NCBI RefSeq assembly: GCF_003201815.1
Contig: NZ_QJKB01000001.1
Location: forward strand, 1-64,000
Direction of reading: 5' to 3'
Origin: Undibacterium pigrum
GTDB lineage: Bacteria > Pseudomonadota > Gammaproteobacteria > Burkholderiales > Burkholderiaceae_D
DNA length: 64,000 nucleotides
A program made the position numbers and the translations under genes. Every line of letters begins with the position of its first letter. The first letter of the stretch is position 1. Shown here piece after piece: positions 50,366-59,390 of the stretch. Under the pieces are notes generated by a model that was not told the origin of the DNA, did no database searches, and was given only the letters and a program-made list of their open reading frames with translations.

Positions 50366-52606
50366 TTACCTGCTGGCCAGCCAGGCATGCAAATCGTCGC
50401 GGGTCAGTGGTTTTGAGTACAGATAGCCTTGCGCTATATGGCAATCGTAAGAAAGCAGGGTATTGGCCTGCATCTCACTTTCCACGCCTTCGGCAATGAT
50501 GGACAAGCCCAGATTTTGGCCAAGTTGAACGATCATTTTGGCGATACTGCCTTCACTGGGGTTTTTCTGTATTTCGTTGACAAAAGCGCGGTCAATTTTC
50601 AATTTGTCTACATCCAGCTTTTGCAAGTGGCTGAGCGATGAAAAACCGGTGCCAAAGTCATCAATGGAGATGCTCATGCCCAGCTGCTTGATCTGATGCA
50701 AGGTCTTAATCAACAATTCCGGGTCTTTCATGGCCATGGACTCGGTAATTTCCAGTTCTACAAATTGCGGCGGCACCTTGGTGTCCGTTAATGCCTTATT
50801 CAGCGATTGCATGAACAGTGGATGCGAGAACTGCACTTGCGAGACATTGATGGCCATCTGGAAATTGGTATAACCCAGACTACGCAGATGCACGAGCTCC
50901 ATGCAGGCTGTGCGCAAAACCCATTCACCTATATCAACAATCAGGCCAGAATATTCGGCAATGGGAATAAACTTGTCTGGTGGTATGAACTTGCCTTCAT
51001 CTGTTTTCCAGCGCAGCAAAGCTTCCGCTCCGAGGACGCGGCCATCGCGCATATCTATCTGCGGCTGAAATACCAGGAATAATTTTTTCTGCTCAAAAGC
51101 TGCTCTCAAAGCATGCATGAGCAAAACGCGCTCACGTATCTCTACGCCCATATTGCGGGTGAAATACTCATAGCCGCCGCGACGGTTCATCTTGGCGCGC
51201 TTCAGTGCAATATTGGTATCTTTCAGTGCTTCTGAGCCATCGCTGTCATAGTCATCAAGCTTGATCAAGCCTATGGTTGCCGATAGCTGTACTTCTTGTT
51301 GATCCACATCGAAAGGCGCGTTGAACAGGGCTAGAATTTTATCTGGGCATACGAGGCCCTCATCACCCAATAAAGCGAAGGTGTCACTGCCTACTCTGGC
51401 CAACTGGCAATGCTCGCCGAAATTGGCGAGCAGCCTTTGTGCGACTGAATACAGGAGCTGGTCACCAAATTGATGACCAAGTGCATCATTGGTTTCTGCA
51501 AAATGGTCGATGTCTATGAGAGACAATGAGCTATGGTTCTTCAACGAGGTAAGCAGTGTCTCGTTGAGTGTTTGCAAAAGTTTAAGGCGATTTGCCAGAC
51601 CTGTCAGCGGATCGTAGAAAGCATAGTTATGCAGGCGTGATGTCAGCATGACATTATCGAGGCCTACCGAGACATTGCCGCAGAACACGCCCAGCAGACG
51701 CTTGTCCATTTCATTCAAATGCAGGCCGGTATTCAGATAGAGCGTGAAGTCTTTTTGCGCGACATTATTGAAGTACAGGGCAGTCGACTCTGCTTCAAAG
51801 ACGCTTTGATGTGCTTCCAGCGAGCGTTTGACGATGTCACTGGCAGCGTGATTGTTCAGTTTTTCGAGTGGCTTGTTGAGGCTGCCCAGATAATTGTTGG
51901 TGGCTGCAATGATGTATAAATCATCACTGTCATCCTGCAATTCAACTGGTACTTGTCTTGCGCAGACAAATCCTTCCGTGTTAAGGCCAAGCAAACCAGC
52001 AATTTGTACCAGCACACCTGCTGCAAAATTTTGCAAGCCTTGCAGCGCCATCAATTCAGTGCTGGCATGGATGATCATTTCCAGGCCACGACGGCTGGCA
52101 CTGATGGCGCAAATTTGCTCGTAAGAACGTATGGCAGAGGTGACCGCTGTATACAGCTTGGTACGGGTTAGTTCGGATTTGGTTTTATAGTCATTGATGT
52201 CGTAATCACGAATCGCATCAATTTCAGGCGCATAGCCTGGTTGCCCGGTGCGCAGAATGATGCGCACGTCAGTCAGTCCCAGGGTTTTGCGTATATGGCT
52301 GACCAGTTGCAAGCCGGCGTCTTCCTGTTCCATGACCACATCCAGCAGGATGATGGCGATATCGGTTTCATTTTTCAGGATGTCGCGTGCCTCTGCCGCA
52401 GAGTAGGCATGCAAAAAACTCAGGGCGCGATGCTGGATCTCCAGGCTGCCCAACGCAAAAGTCGTGGCCGAATGGACATCCGGATCATCATCAATAATCA
52501 TGATCCGCCAAGTCTGCGCGGGCCGTGAGGCCGCCGCAGTTTCATCGCTGTCTGGTTCATCCAGGAAAACCAGATCATCTTCAGAAGAGTGGATCGTTGA
52601 ATTCAT
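50366..52606 (-). CDS. Receiver-DUF3369-GGDEF-EAL signalling protein, predicted c-di-GMP phosphodiesterase
   Basis: The 746-residue protein has, in order: an acidic N-terminus, a receiver domain (Asp89 in ILLDVVMEQ), a DUF3369 sensor-like domain (about 175-320), a degenerate GGDEF domain in which the signature reads GSDTF (406-410), and an EAL domain with GAEALLRW (about 528), ITESMAM, ISIDDFGTGFSSLSHL and IIAEGVES. The cyclase is probably inactive, the phosphodiesterase probably active. It lacks membrane segments. The adjacent LytTR system is its neighbour but no link is proved. Confidence 0.93.
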   Translation of the reverse strand: MNSTIHSSEDDLVFLDEPDSDETAAASRPAQTWRIMIIDDDPDVHSATTFALGSLEIQHRALSFLHAYSAAEARDILKNETDIAIILLDVVMEQEDAGLQLVSHIRKTLGLTDVRIILRTGQPGYAPEIDAIRDYDINDYKTKSELTRTKLYTAVTSAIRSYEQICAISASRRGLEMIIHASTELMALQGLQNFAAGVLVQIAGLLGLNTEGFVCARQVPVELQDDSDDLYIIAATNNYLGSLNKPLEKLNNHAASDIVKRSLEAHQSVFEAESTALYFNNVAQKDFTLYLNTGLHLNEMDKRLLGVFCGNVSVGLDNVMLTSRLHNYAFYDPLTGLANRLKLLQTLNETLLTSLKNHSSLSLIDIDHFAETNDALGHQFGDQLLYSVAQRLLANFGEHCQLARVGSDTFALLGDEGLVCPDKILALFNAPFDVDQQEVQLSATIGLIKLDDYDSDGSEALKDTNIALKRAKMNRRGGYEYFTRNMGVEIRERVLLMHALRAAFEQKKLFLVFQPQIDMRDGRVLGAEALLRWKTDEGKFIPPDKFIPIAEYSGLIVDIGEWVLRTACMELVHLRSLGYTNFQMAINVSQVQFSHPLFMQSLNKALTDTKVPPQFVELEITESMAMKDPELLIKTLHQIKQLGMSISIDDFGTGFSSLSHLQKLDVDKLKIDRAFVNEIQKNPSEGSIAKMIVQLGQNLGLSIIAEGVESEMQANTLLSYDCHIAQGYLYSKPLTRDDLHAWLASR

Positions 52607-52894
52607 CTGTAATGCGGCTCCATGCTTGGCATATCGTATGGTAAGGGCACTGCAAAATTGGTTCCTTGCGGAACTATGACACTAAAAGTATCAGGAGCCA
52701 AGCTTCAAATATTTATCATTGGTAAGAATAAAACAAGATTCGCTTTATAGGGTGGAAAAAAGCCAGTAATTTGGCGTGAATGTGCGAAAAATAGTGAAAT
52801 CTTTCCATTCTTAAGGTGGAAGCGAAATTCTGTGTGGCACGCTTCACTGGTAAAATGGGTTTCATTCTGTCTAACCTCTCATTTTTGAAATATT

Positions 52895-53977
52895 ATGTCC
52901 GGTAATACTTTTGGCACCTTGTTTACTGTTACAACCTTTGGTGAATCGCATGGCCCAGCCATAGGTTGCGTGATTGATGGCTGCCCTCCGGGCATGGAAT
53001 TGTCTGAGGCTGACATACAGCCAGAGCTGGACCGCCGCCGCCCCGGCACGTCCCGCCATGTGACCCAGCGCCAGGAGCCTGATACGGTGGAAATCCTGTC
53101 CGGTGTGTACCAGGGTAAAACCACAGGCACGCCTATAGGTTTACTGATTCGCAATCAGGATCAGCGCAGCAAGGACTATGGCAACATCACTGAAACCTTC
53201 CGTCCTGGTCATGCTGACTTCACTTACTGGAATAAATACGGTATCCGCGACCCGCGCGGTGGTGGCCGTTCTTCTGCCCGTCTGACTGCGCCCGTTGTCG
53301 GTGCTGCAGCTATCGCCAAGAAGTGGCTTAATCAGCAATACGGGACAGTGTTTCATGGCGGCATGAGCCAGCTGGGTGAAATTGTCATTCCTTTCCAGGC
53401 CTGGGGGCATGCAGCAGGCAACCCCTTCTTTGCGCCCACTACAGATGCAGCACTGATACAGCAGCTGGAAGACTATATGGATGCCTTGCGCAAGGATGGT
53501 GATTCCATAGGTGCGAAGATAGATGTGGTCGCTTCCAATGTGCCTGTCGGTCTGGGCGAGCCTATTTACGACAAGCTTGACGCTGAAATTGCCTATGCCA
53601 TGATGGGTATCAATGCAGTCAAGGGTGTGGAAATCGGAGCGGGCTTTCGCTCAGTCGCGCAGCGCGGCTCTGAGCATGGTGACGAACTGACACCGGATGG
53701 TTTTGTTGGTAATAATGCCGGTGGCATACTGGGTGGTATTTCTACTGGTCAGGATATTACGGTTTCCATCGCCATCAAACCTACCTCTTCGATACGCACA
53801 CCAAGAAGATCGGTGGACAAGGATGGTAATCCTGTCATGGTGGAAACCTTTGGCCGTCATGACCCTTGTGTTGGCATACGTGCCACGCCGATTGCTGAAG
53901 CCATGCTAGCCCTGGTTTTGATGGACCATGCCTTGCGTCACAGAGCACAATGCGGCGACGTCAAACCGGGTAACTGA
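52895..53977 (+). CDS. aroC: Chorismate synthase
   Basis: The 360-residue flavin-dependent enzyme makes chorismate from EPSP, the last step of the shikimate route. Signatures are [37 protein letters not shown] and [18 protein letters not shown]. Histidines in FGESHG and SRHVT are near the active site. TAAAAT at 52851-52856 is a likely -10. It is divergent from the EAL gene. Confidence 0.97.
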   Translation: MSGNTFGTLFTVTTFGESHGPAIGCVIDGCPPGMELSEADIQPELDRRRPGTSRHVTQRQEPDTVEILSGVYQGKTTGTPIGLLIRNQDQRSKDYGNITETFRPGHADFTYWNKYGIRDPRGGGRSSARLTAPVVGAAAIAKKWLNQQYGTVFHGGMSQLGEIVIPFQAWGHAAGNPFFAPTTDAALIQQLEDYMDALRKDGDSIGAKIDVVASNVPVGLGEPIYDKLDAEIAYAMMGINAVKGVEIGAGFRSVAQRGSEHGDELTPDGFVGNNAGGILGGISTGQDITVSIAIKPTSSIRTPRRSVDKDGNPVMVETFGRHDPCVGIRATPIAEAMLALVLMDHALRHRAQCGDVKPGN

Positions 53978-54352
53978 TACTCTTCATTTTTCTGCTATCT
54001 GCATACCACTGTTCCTGCCTCTTCAAAGAGGTGGGAACATGCTACACTGGCTGCGCACCATTCGTGTGCCGGGCGAAGCGATCAGGCTTTAGCTGCCTTT
54101 CTGCATCATCCATCGCTGCAATGTCCCATCATTTGCACCAGAATATTCACTGGCAATTTTCCAGATTTGCCTCAAAAACCAGATGAAAATTTGGCGTTTT
54201 TCATCAAACTCAAGCATTTGTACTGAAATTTCATGCACCAATTTGGCGTGAGGGTTGGTTTTGCGTTGCACAATTGTGGCATAATCAAATGCGAAAAAAA
54301 GATGCAGTACAGGATGTAGTAGAACCAATGACTTATTTCCAGGTTTCAGATT
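53978..54352. other. Intergenic region between aroC and leuC
   Basis: About 375 bases. It holds a short upstream reading frame at 54039-54092. A GATGAAAA/TTTTCATC hairpin lies at about 54182-54206. The AT-rich stretch with CATAAT near 54281 may contain the leuC promoter. No longer gene is convincing; a minus-strand frame at 54089-54328 starts at TTG and lacks a ribosome-binding site. Confidence 0.4.
54039..54092 (+). other. Candidate 17-residue leader peptide ORF upstream of leuC
   Basis: ATG at 54039 encodes MLHWLRTIRVPGEAIRL, then TAG. AGAGGTGGG precedes the ATG at good spacing. Six of 17 residues are Leu, Ile or Val. The peptide lies 260 bases before leuC, and no clear attenuator hairpins follow, so it may be only a chance frame. 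Confidence 0.3.
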
Positions 54353-55756
54353 ATGCTTAAGACGCTTTACGATAAATTATGGGAATCCCATGTGGTCCAT
54401 TCAGAAGATGATGGCACTGCAATTCTCTATATAGACCGCCATTTGTTGCATGAAGTCACCAGCCCGCAAGCCTTTGATGGCTTGAAACTGGCTGGACGCC
54501 AACCCTGGCGACTATCCGCCAATCTGGTGGTGGCGGATCATAATGTGCCAACCACGAACCGCATCAACGGTATTGATGACCCTATCTCCCGTCTGCAAGT
54601 AGAAACTCTGGATGCCAACGCCAAAGAATATGGTTTAACCTATTTCGGCATGGCTGATAAACGTCAGGGCATTGTTCACGTCATCGGGCCTGAGCAAGGT
54701 GCGACCTTGCCCGGCATGACGGTGGTTTGCGGTGATTCGCATACGTCTACACATGGTGCGTTTGCCTGCCTGGCGCATGGCATTGGTACATCTGAAGTTG
54801 AGCATGTGCTGGCGACCCAAACCCTGATCGCAAAAAAATCCAAATCCATGCTGGTGCAGGTCGATGGTGCCATGCCTGTGGGCGTGACCGCAAAAGACAT
54901 CGTTCTCGCTGTGATTGGCAAGATAGGTACGGCAGGTGGTACCGGTTATGCGATTGAGTTTGCCGGTTCGACTATTCGCAGCCTGTCCATGGAAGGCCGC
55001 ATGACCGTCTGCAATATGGCGATTGAAGCTGGTGCGCGCGCTGGCATGGTGGCAGTAGATCAAACTACCATCGATTATGTTAAAGGCCGTCCCTTGTCGC
55101 CAGTTGGTCCGCACTGGGACAGAGCCGTCGAATACTGGAGTACCTTGCATACTGATGCAGGTGCCAAATTCGATATGGTCGTGACTTTGAATGCCGCTGA
55201 AATCAAGCCTCAAGTCACCTGGGGTACATCTCCTGAAATGGTGGTGGCCATAGACAGCCGCGTACCTGATCCTGAACAGGAAAAAGATGCCGTCAAGCGT
55301 GATGCCATAGAAAAAGCCTTGATCTATATGGCTTTGCAGCCAAACACTGCTATTTCTGATATCCGAATTGATAAAGTCTTTATCGGTTCCTGCACCAATT
55401 CACGCATAGAAGATTTGCGTGCCGCTGCTGCGGTTGTGCGCGGCAAATATCGTGCATCAAACGTCAAACTGGCGATGGTGGTGCCAGGTTCTGGCCTGGT
55501 CAAAGAACAGGCTGAACGTGAAGGTCTGGATCAGATATTCAAGGCTGCTGGTTTTGAATGGCGTGAGCCAGGTTGCTCCATGTGCCTGGCCATGAATGCC
55601 GACAGGCTGGAACCGGGTGAGCGTTGTGCTTCCACTTCCAATCGTAACTTTGAAGGTCGTCAGGGGCAGGGCGGTCGTACCCATCTGGTGTCACCCGCAA
55701 TGGCGGCTGCGGCTGGTGTTGCAGGGCATTTTGTAGATGTACGTGGCTTATCTTAA
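54353..55756 (+). CDS. leuC: 3-isopropylmalate dehydratase, large subunit
   Basis: This 467-residue aconitase-family enzyme isomerises 2- to 3-isopropylmalate in leucine synthesis with LeuD. Cluster ligands are visible in [15 protein letters not shown] and the C-terminal [10 protein letters not shown]. Active-site segments [23 protein letters not shown] and [15 protein letters not shown] are intact. It starts a leuC-leuD-leuB-asd run. Confidence 0.97.
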   Translation: MLKTLYDKLWESHVVHSEDDGTAILYIDRHLLHEVTSPQAFDGLKLAGRQPWRLSANLVVADHNVPTTNRINGIDDPISRLQVETLDANAKEYGLTYFGMADKRQGIVHVIGPEQGATLPGMTVVCGDSHTSTHGAFACLAHGIGTSEVEHVLATQTLIAKKSKSMLVQVDGAMPVGVTAKDIVLAVIGKIGTAGGTGYAIEFAGSTIRSLSMEGRMTVCNMAIEAGARAGMVAVDQTTIDYVKGRPLSPVGPHWDRAVEYWSTLHTDAGAKFDMVVTLNAAEIKPQVTWGTSPEMVVAIDSRVPDPEQEKDAVKRDAIEKALIYMALQPNTAISDIRIDKVFIGSCTNSRIEDLRAAAAVVRGKYRASNVKLAMVVPGSGLVKEQAEREGLDQIFKAAGFEWREPGCSMCLAMNADRLEPGERCASTSNRNFEGRQGQGGRTHLVSPAMAAAAGVAGHFVDVRGLS

Positions 55757-55774
55757 TTTGGACGGAGAGATGAC

Positions 55775-55897
55775 ATGAAAAAGATATTTTTACTGGCAAT
55801 GTGTGCATTGGTGCTGACTGCCTGCAATACCGTTCAGGGTTTGGGGAAAGACGTTAAAAAGGCTGGCGAAGCAGTCGAAAATGCAGGCAAAAAATAA
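55775..55897 (+). CDS. Entericidin A/B-family small lipoprotein
   Basis: The 40-residue lipoprotein begins [17 protein letters not shown], lipobox LTAC (Cys17). The mature part reads [21 protein letters not shown], an amphipathic helix typical of entericidins. A GGAGAGATG ribosome-binding site lies just upstream. It lies between leuC and leuD, as in many betaproteobacteria. Entericidins are toxin/antidote-like envelope lipoproteins in enterobacteria; the role here is unknown. Confidence 0.85.
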   Translation: MKKIFLLAMCALVLTACNTVQGLGKDVKKAGEAVENAGKK

Positions 55898-55905
55898 GTA
55901 GCGAC

Positions 55906-56553
55906 ATGGAAAAATTTACTTTACTCGATGGTTTGGTTGCGCCCATGGACAGGGCCAATGTAGATACTGATGCCATCATTCCCAAGCAGTTTTTGAAATC
56001 CATCAAACGCAGTGGCTTTGGTCCTAATCTGTTTGATGAATGGCGTTATCTCGATCATGGCGAACCTGGCATGGACAATAGCAAGCGCCCTGTCAATCCT
56101 GATTTTGTCCTGAATCAGGCGCGTTACCAGGGCGCTTCCATCTTGCTGGCTCGTAAAAATTTTGGTTGTGGTTCTTCACGTGAACATGCGCCCTGGGCGC
56201 TTGAGCAATTTGGTTTTCGCGCGATTATCGCACCAAGTTTCGCAGATATTTTCTTCAATAACTGCTATAAAAACGGCGTACTGCCTATCGTCCTTGGCGA
56301 AGCGCAAGTGGATGCACTGTTCAATGAAGTCAAAGCCTTCCCGGGTTATCGTCTGATCGTTGACCTGGAGCAGCAAGTCGTGCGCACCAGCAATGGAAGT
56401 GTCAGCTATGCTTTCGATATCGATAGCTTCCGCAAATACTGCATGCTTAATGGCCTGGATGATATTGGTCTGACACTGCGTCAAGCCGACAAGATACGCG
56501 CCTTTGAAGAGCGCCATATTGCCGCGCAGCCCTGGCTTGCCAATACAATTTAA
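55906..56553 (+). CDS. leuD: 3-isopropylmalate dehydratase, small subunit
   Basis: The 215-residue partner of LeuC has [20 protein letters not shown] at the front, the substrate-binding swivel loop [19 protein letters not shown] and INDxx-type C-terminal helices. It follows the entericidin gene by 8 bases. Confidence 0.97.
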   Translation: MEKFTLLDGLVAPMDRANVDTDAIIPKQFLKSIKRSGFGPNLFDEWRYLDHGEPGMDNSKRPVNPDFVLNQARYQGASILLARKNFGCGSSREHAPWALEQFGFRAIIAPSFADIFFNNCYKNGVLPIVLGEAQVDALFNEVKAFPGYRLIVDLEQQVVRTSNGSVSYAFDIDSFRKYCMLNGLDDIGLTLRQADKIRAFEERHIAAQPWLANTI

Positions 56554-56610
56554 GCGATCCAGGCCAACTGAATCAGCTATCCAGATTATCTATACTAATT
56601 TCTTGAGAAT

Positions 56611-57681
56611 ATGAAAATTGCTATTTTGCCGGGTGACGGCATAGGTCCTGAAATCGTTGAACAGGCCGTCAAGGTATTGAATGCGCTTGATGAACCTTTT
56701 GAAATGGAAACTGCACCTGTTGGCGGTGCTGGCTATGAAGCATCTGGCCATCCCCTGCCTGAAGCAACACTGAAGCTGGCACTGGAAGCGGATGCCGTCT
56801 TGTTTGGCGCCGTAGGTGACTGGAAGTATGACACGCTGGATCGCCCATTGCGTCCTGAACAAGCTATCCTGGGCTTGCGTAAAAATCTCAAGCTGTTCGC
56901 CAATCTGCGGCCGGCCATCATGTATCCGGAACTGGCAGGTGCATCGACCCTTAAACCGGAAGTGGTTTCTGGTCTTGATATCCTGATCATTCGCGAATTG
57001 ACAGGCGATATTTATTTTGGTCAGCCACGCGGTGTGCGTGTATGCCCTGATGGCCCATTCAAAGGTGAGCGCGAAGGTTTCGATACCATGCGTTATGCTG
57101 AATCTGAAATCCGTCGTATTGCCCACGTTGCTTTCCAGGCTGCACAAAAGCGTGACAAGCGTCTGACCAGCGTCGATAAAGCCAATGTGCTGGAAACTTT
57201 CCAGTTCTGGAAGGATATCGTCACTGAAGTGCATAAAGAATATCCTGACGTTGCGCTGGACCATATGTATGTCGACAACGCAGCTATGCAACTGGTGCGC
57301 GCACCGAAGAAATTTGACGTTATCGTTACTGGCAATATGTTTGGCGATATCTTGTCTGATCAGGCGTCCATGTTGACAGGTTCCATCGGTATGTTGCCAT
57401 CGGCGTCGCTGGATGCAAATAACAAAGGACTGTATGAGCCTTCACATGGTTCAGCACCTGATATCGCAGGCAAAGGTGTAGCTAATCCGCTGGCAACCAT
57501 TTTGTCCGCTGCCATGATGTTGCGTTATTCGCTGAATAAAGCAGAGCAGGCTGATCGTATTGAAAACGCCGTCAAGAAAGTATTGGCGCAAGGTTTGCGT
57601 ACTCCTGATATTTATGAGGCAGGCACGACCAAGGTCGGCACTGGCGAGATGGGGCAGGCTGTTCTGCAAGCATTGAGTTAA
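56611..57681 (+). CDS. leuB: 3-isopropylmalate dehydrogenase
   Basis: The 356-residue NAD-dependent dehydrogenase oxidatively decarboxylates 3-isopropylmalate. It has [44 protein letters not shown] and [18 protein letters not shown], with the NAD-binding [14 protein letters not shown] near the end. Start AAT ATG at 56611 has a weak upstream site (TTGAGAAT). Confidence 0.97.
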   Translation: MKIAILPGDGIGPEIVEQAVKVLNALDEPFEMETAPVGGAGYEASGHPLPEATLKLALEADAVLFGAVGDWKYDTLDRPLRPEQAILGLRKNLKLFANLRPAIMYPELAGASTLKPEVVSGLDILIIRELTGDIYFGQPRGVRVCPDGPFKGEREGFDTMRYAESEIRRIAHVAFQAAQKRDKRLTSVDKANVLETFQFWKDIVTEVHKEYPDVALDHMYVDNAAMQLVRAPKKFDVIVTGNMFGDILSDQASMLTGSIGMLPSASLDANNKGLYEPSHGSAPDIAGKGVANPLATILSAAMMLRYSLNKAEQADRIENAVKKVLAQGLRTPDIYEAGTTKVGTGEMGQAVLQALS

Positions 57682-57702
57682 TTTAGTCTTTACGCAAAAC
57701 CG

Positions 57703-57823
57703 CCCCAGCTGCGTTGCAGCTCCTAGCCGTACTAAAGTACTGTCTTCGTCGCTAACGGTGTAGCTGGGGTTTCAGGCAACATGTTGCCTGCCAGCATAAC
57801 GAACCTCTCTTGCAAGAGAGGTT
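57703..57823. repeat. Cluster of three palindromes between leuB and asd
   Basis: First, CCCCAGCT (57703-57710) with AGCTGGGG (57762-57769) encloses a GTACTAAAGTAC hairpin. Second, the perfect palindrome CAGGCAACATGTTGCCTG (57773-57790). Third, AACCTCTCTTG/CAAGAGAGGTT (57802-57823), a perfect 22-base palindrome followed by TTCCTT. No gene is present. Any one may terminate leuB transcription; together they look like repeat-derived elements. Confidence 0.75.
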
Positions 57824-57914
57824 TCCTTGGCGATAGCCTTGCTGGGACAATTTTGCATAAATCCTATTTGTTCGTGAAGGGCAGGGACGTCCTGCAAAAT
57901 TTTAGGGAAAAATG

Positions 57915-59042
57915 ATGAAGCTGGTAGGTCTGGTAGGTTGGCGTGGTATGGTGGGTTCTGTCCTGATGCAACGCATGCAGGAAGAAGGTGATTTCGATCA
58001 TATTGAACCCGTGTTCTTTTCAACGTCCAATACAGGTGGCACGGCCCCTGCAATGGCAAAGAATGAAAAGACCTTGCAAGACGCAAATAATATTGATGCG
58101 CTCAAGAAGTGCGAAATTATTATTACCTGCCAGGGTGGTGACTACACCAATGAAATTTATCCCAAGCTGCGTGCTACTGGCTGGAATGGCCACTGGATAG
58201 ATGCAGCATCCAGCCTGCGCATGAATGAAAACGCAGTCATCGTACTGGATCCGGTCAATTTGCCTGTGATCAAGCAAGCCTTGGTCAATGGACAAAAGGA
58301 CTGGATAGGCGGCAATTGCACAGTCAGCTGTATGCTGATGGGCGTTGGTGCTTTGTATAAGGCAGGTCTGGTCGAATGGATGAGCACACAAACTTACCAG
58401 GCAGCATCTGGCGGCGGTGCCCAGCACATGCGTGAATTGTTGACGCAATATGGCACTTTGAACGCAGAAGTTCGTTCACTGCTGGATGATCCAAAAAGCG
58501 CCATTCTTGAAATTGACCGTAAAATTATCGCCAAACAGCGTTCCCTGACTGCGGATGAAACCGCCAATTTTGGTGTGCCACTTGGTGGCTCACTGATCCC
58601 ATGGATCGATAAGGATCTGGGTGACGGTATGTCGAAAGAAGAATGGAAAGGCATGGCTGAGACCAACAAGATATTGGGTCAGGGCGAAGGCTTTGGTACA
58701 GCCGCTGTTCCAGTTGATGGTTTCTGTGTACGTATTGGCGCCATGCGTTGCCACAGCCAGGCTTTGACATTCAAGCTGAAAAAAGAAGTGCCCCTGGCAG
58801 ATATCGAGGCAATGATTGCCGCTGACAATGAATGGGTAAAAGTTGTGCCGAATACCCGTGAAGCCAGCATCCGTGATCTGACTCCTGTAGCTGTTACTGG
58901 CACGATGACAATTCCAGTCGGTCGTGTCCGGAAACTGGCGATGGGTCCTGAGTATGTGGGGGCGTTTACAGTCGGTGATCAATTGCTGTGGGGCGCTGCA
59001 GAACCATTGCGTCGCATGCTGCGGATTTTGATCGAAGATTGA
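57915..59042 (+). CDS. asd: Aspartate-semialdehyde dehydrogenase
   Basis: The 375-residue enzyme reduces aspartyl phosphate for lysine, methionine and threonine synthesis. It begins [18 protein letters not shown] with the NADP-binding loop. It carries the catalytic Cys in [12 protein letters not shown] and the [17 protein letters not shown] segment with the active-site histidine. The start at 57915 gives a good distance (6 bases) to AGGGA and matches homologues; a second ATG directly upstream (57912) is also possible. Confidence 0.96.
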   Translation: MKLVGLVGWRGMVGSVLMQRMQEEGDFDHIEPVFFSTSNTGGTAPAMAKNEKTLQDANNIDALKKCEIIITCQGGDYTNEIYPKLRATGWNGHWIDAASSLRMNENAVIVLDPVNLPVIKQALVNGQKDWIGGNCTVSCMLMGVGALYKAGLVEWMSTQTYQAASGGGAQHMRELLTQYGTLNAEVRSLLDDPKSAILEIDRKIIAKQRSLTADETANFGVPLGGSLIPWIDKDLGDGMSKEEWKGMAETNKILGQGEGFGTAAVPVDGFCVRIGAMRCHSQALTFKLKKEVPLADIEAMIAADNEWVKVVPNTREASIRDLTPVAVTGTMTIPVGRVRKLAMGPEYVGAFTVGDQLLWGAAEPLRRMLRILIED

Positions 59043-59390
59043 CGTTTTGGGGTAGCCTGAAAAAGATGTTGTAAAATAGAGGGGGGCGTTTAACGCCCCC
59101 TTGTCGTTTTTGAAACTTCAAAAACTTCGTCGATTTTACTGACGGGTATTTAGTTTTAATTTTAATAATAAATAATTAGGATTTTGGCGATTATTTTTTC
59201 ACTTGTCATTTGGCAACAACATTTATGCGATATCCTTGCAACTCAAGGTTCTTAATGTATTTACCACTGTGATAAATCGCGTTAAGCTTGCGTGGCTATG
59301 TTTGTAATGTTAATGTGAAACATTAGGACGCGTCGCTAGGTAATGTGAAAAGCGTCAACCAGCGGACTTTGTTCGCCAAAAATTCCCAAT
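59043..59390. other. Intergenic region between asd and fimV
   Basis: About 350 AT-rich bases. The asd terminator occupies the first 70. The rest (59110-59390) has no reading frame with a ribosome-binding site; a promoter for fimV is expected but no clear -35/-10 pair was found, though several AT-rich runs and TAATGTGAAA-type repeats (59312, 59340) stand out. Confidence 0.4.
59082..59111 (+). terminator. asd terminator
   Basis: GGGGGCG (59082 on) pairs with CGCCCCC (to 59100), loop TTTAA, then TTGTCGTTTTT. The T-run is interrupted. Confidence 0.75.

Noticed and set aside
50366..52606. Active diguanylate cyclase in the GGDEF-EAL protein
   Set aside because: The signature reads GSDTF, which should not bind and cyclise GTP.
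54089..54328. 79-residue minus-strand frame in the aroC-leuC gap
   Set aside because: It begins at TTG without a ribosome-binding site and resembles no known protein.
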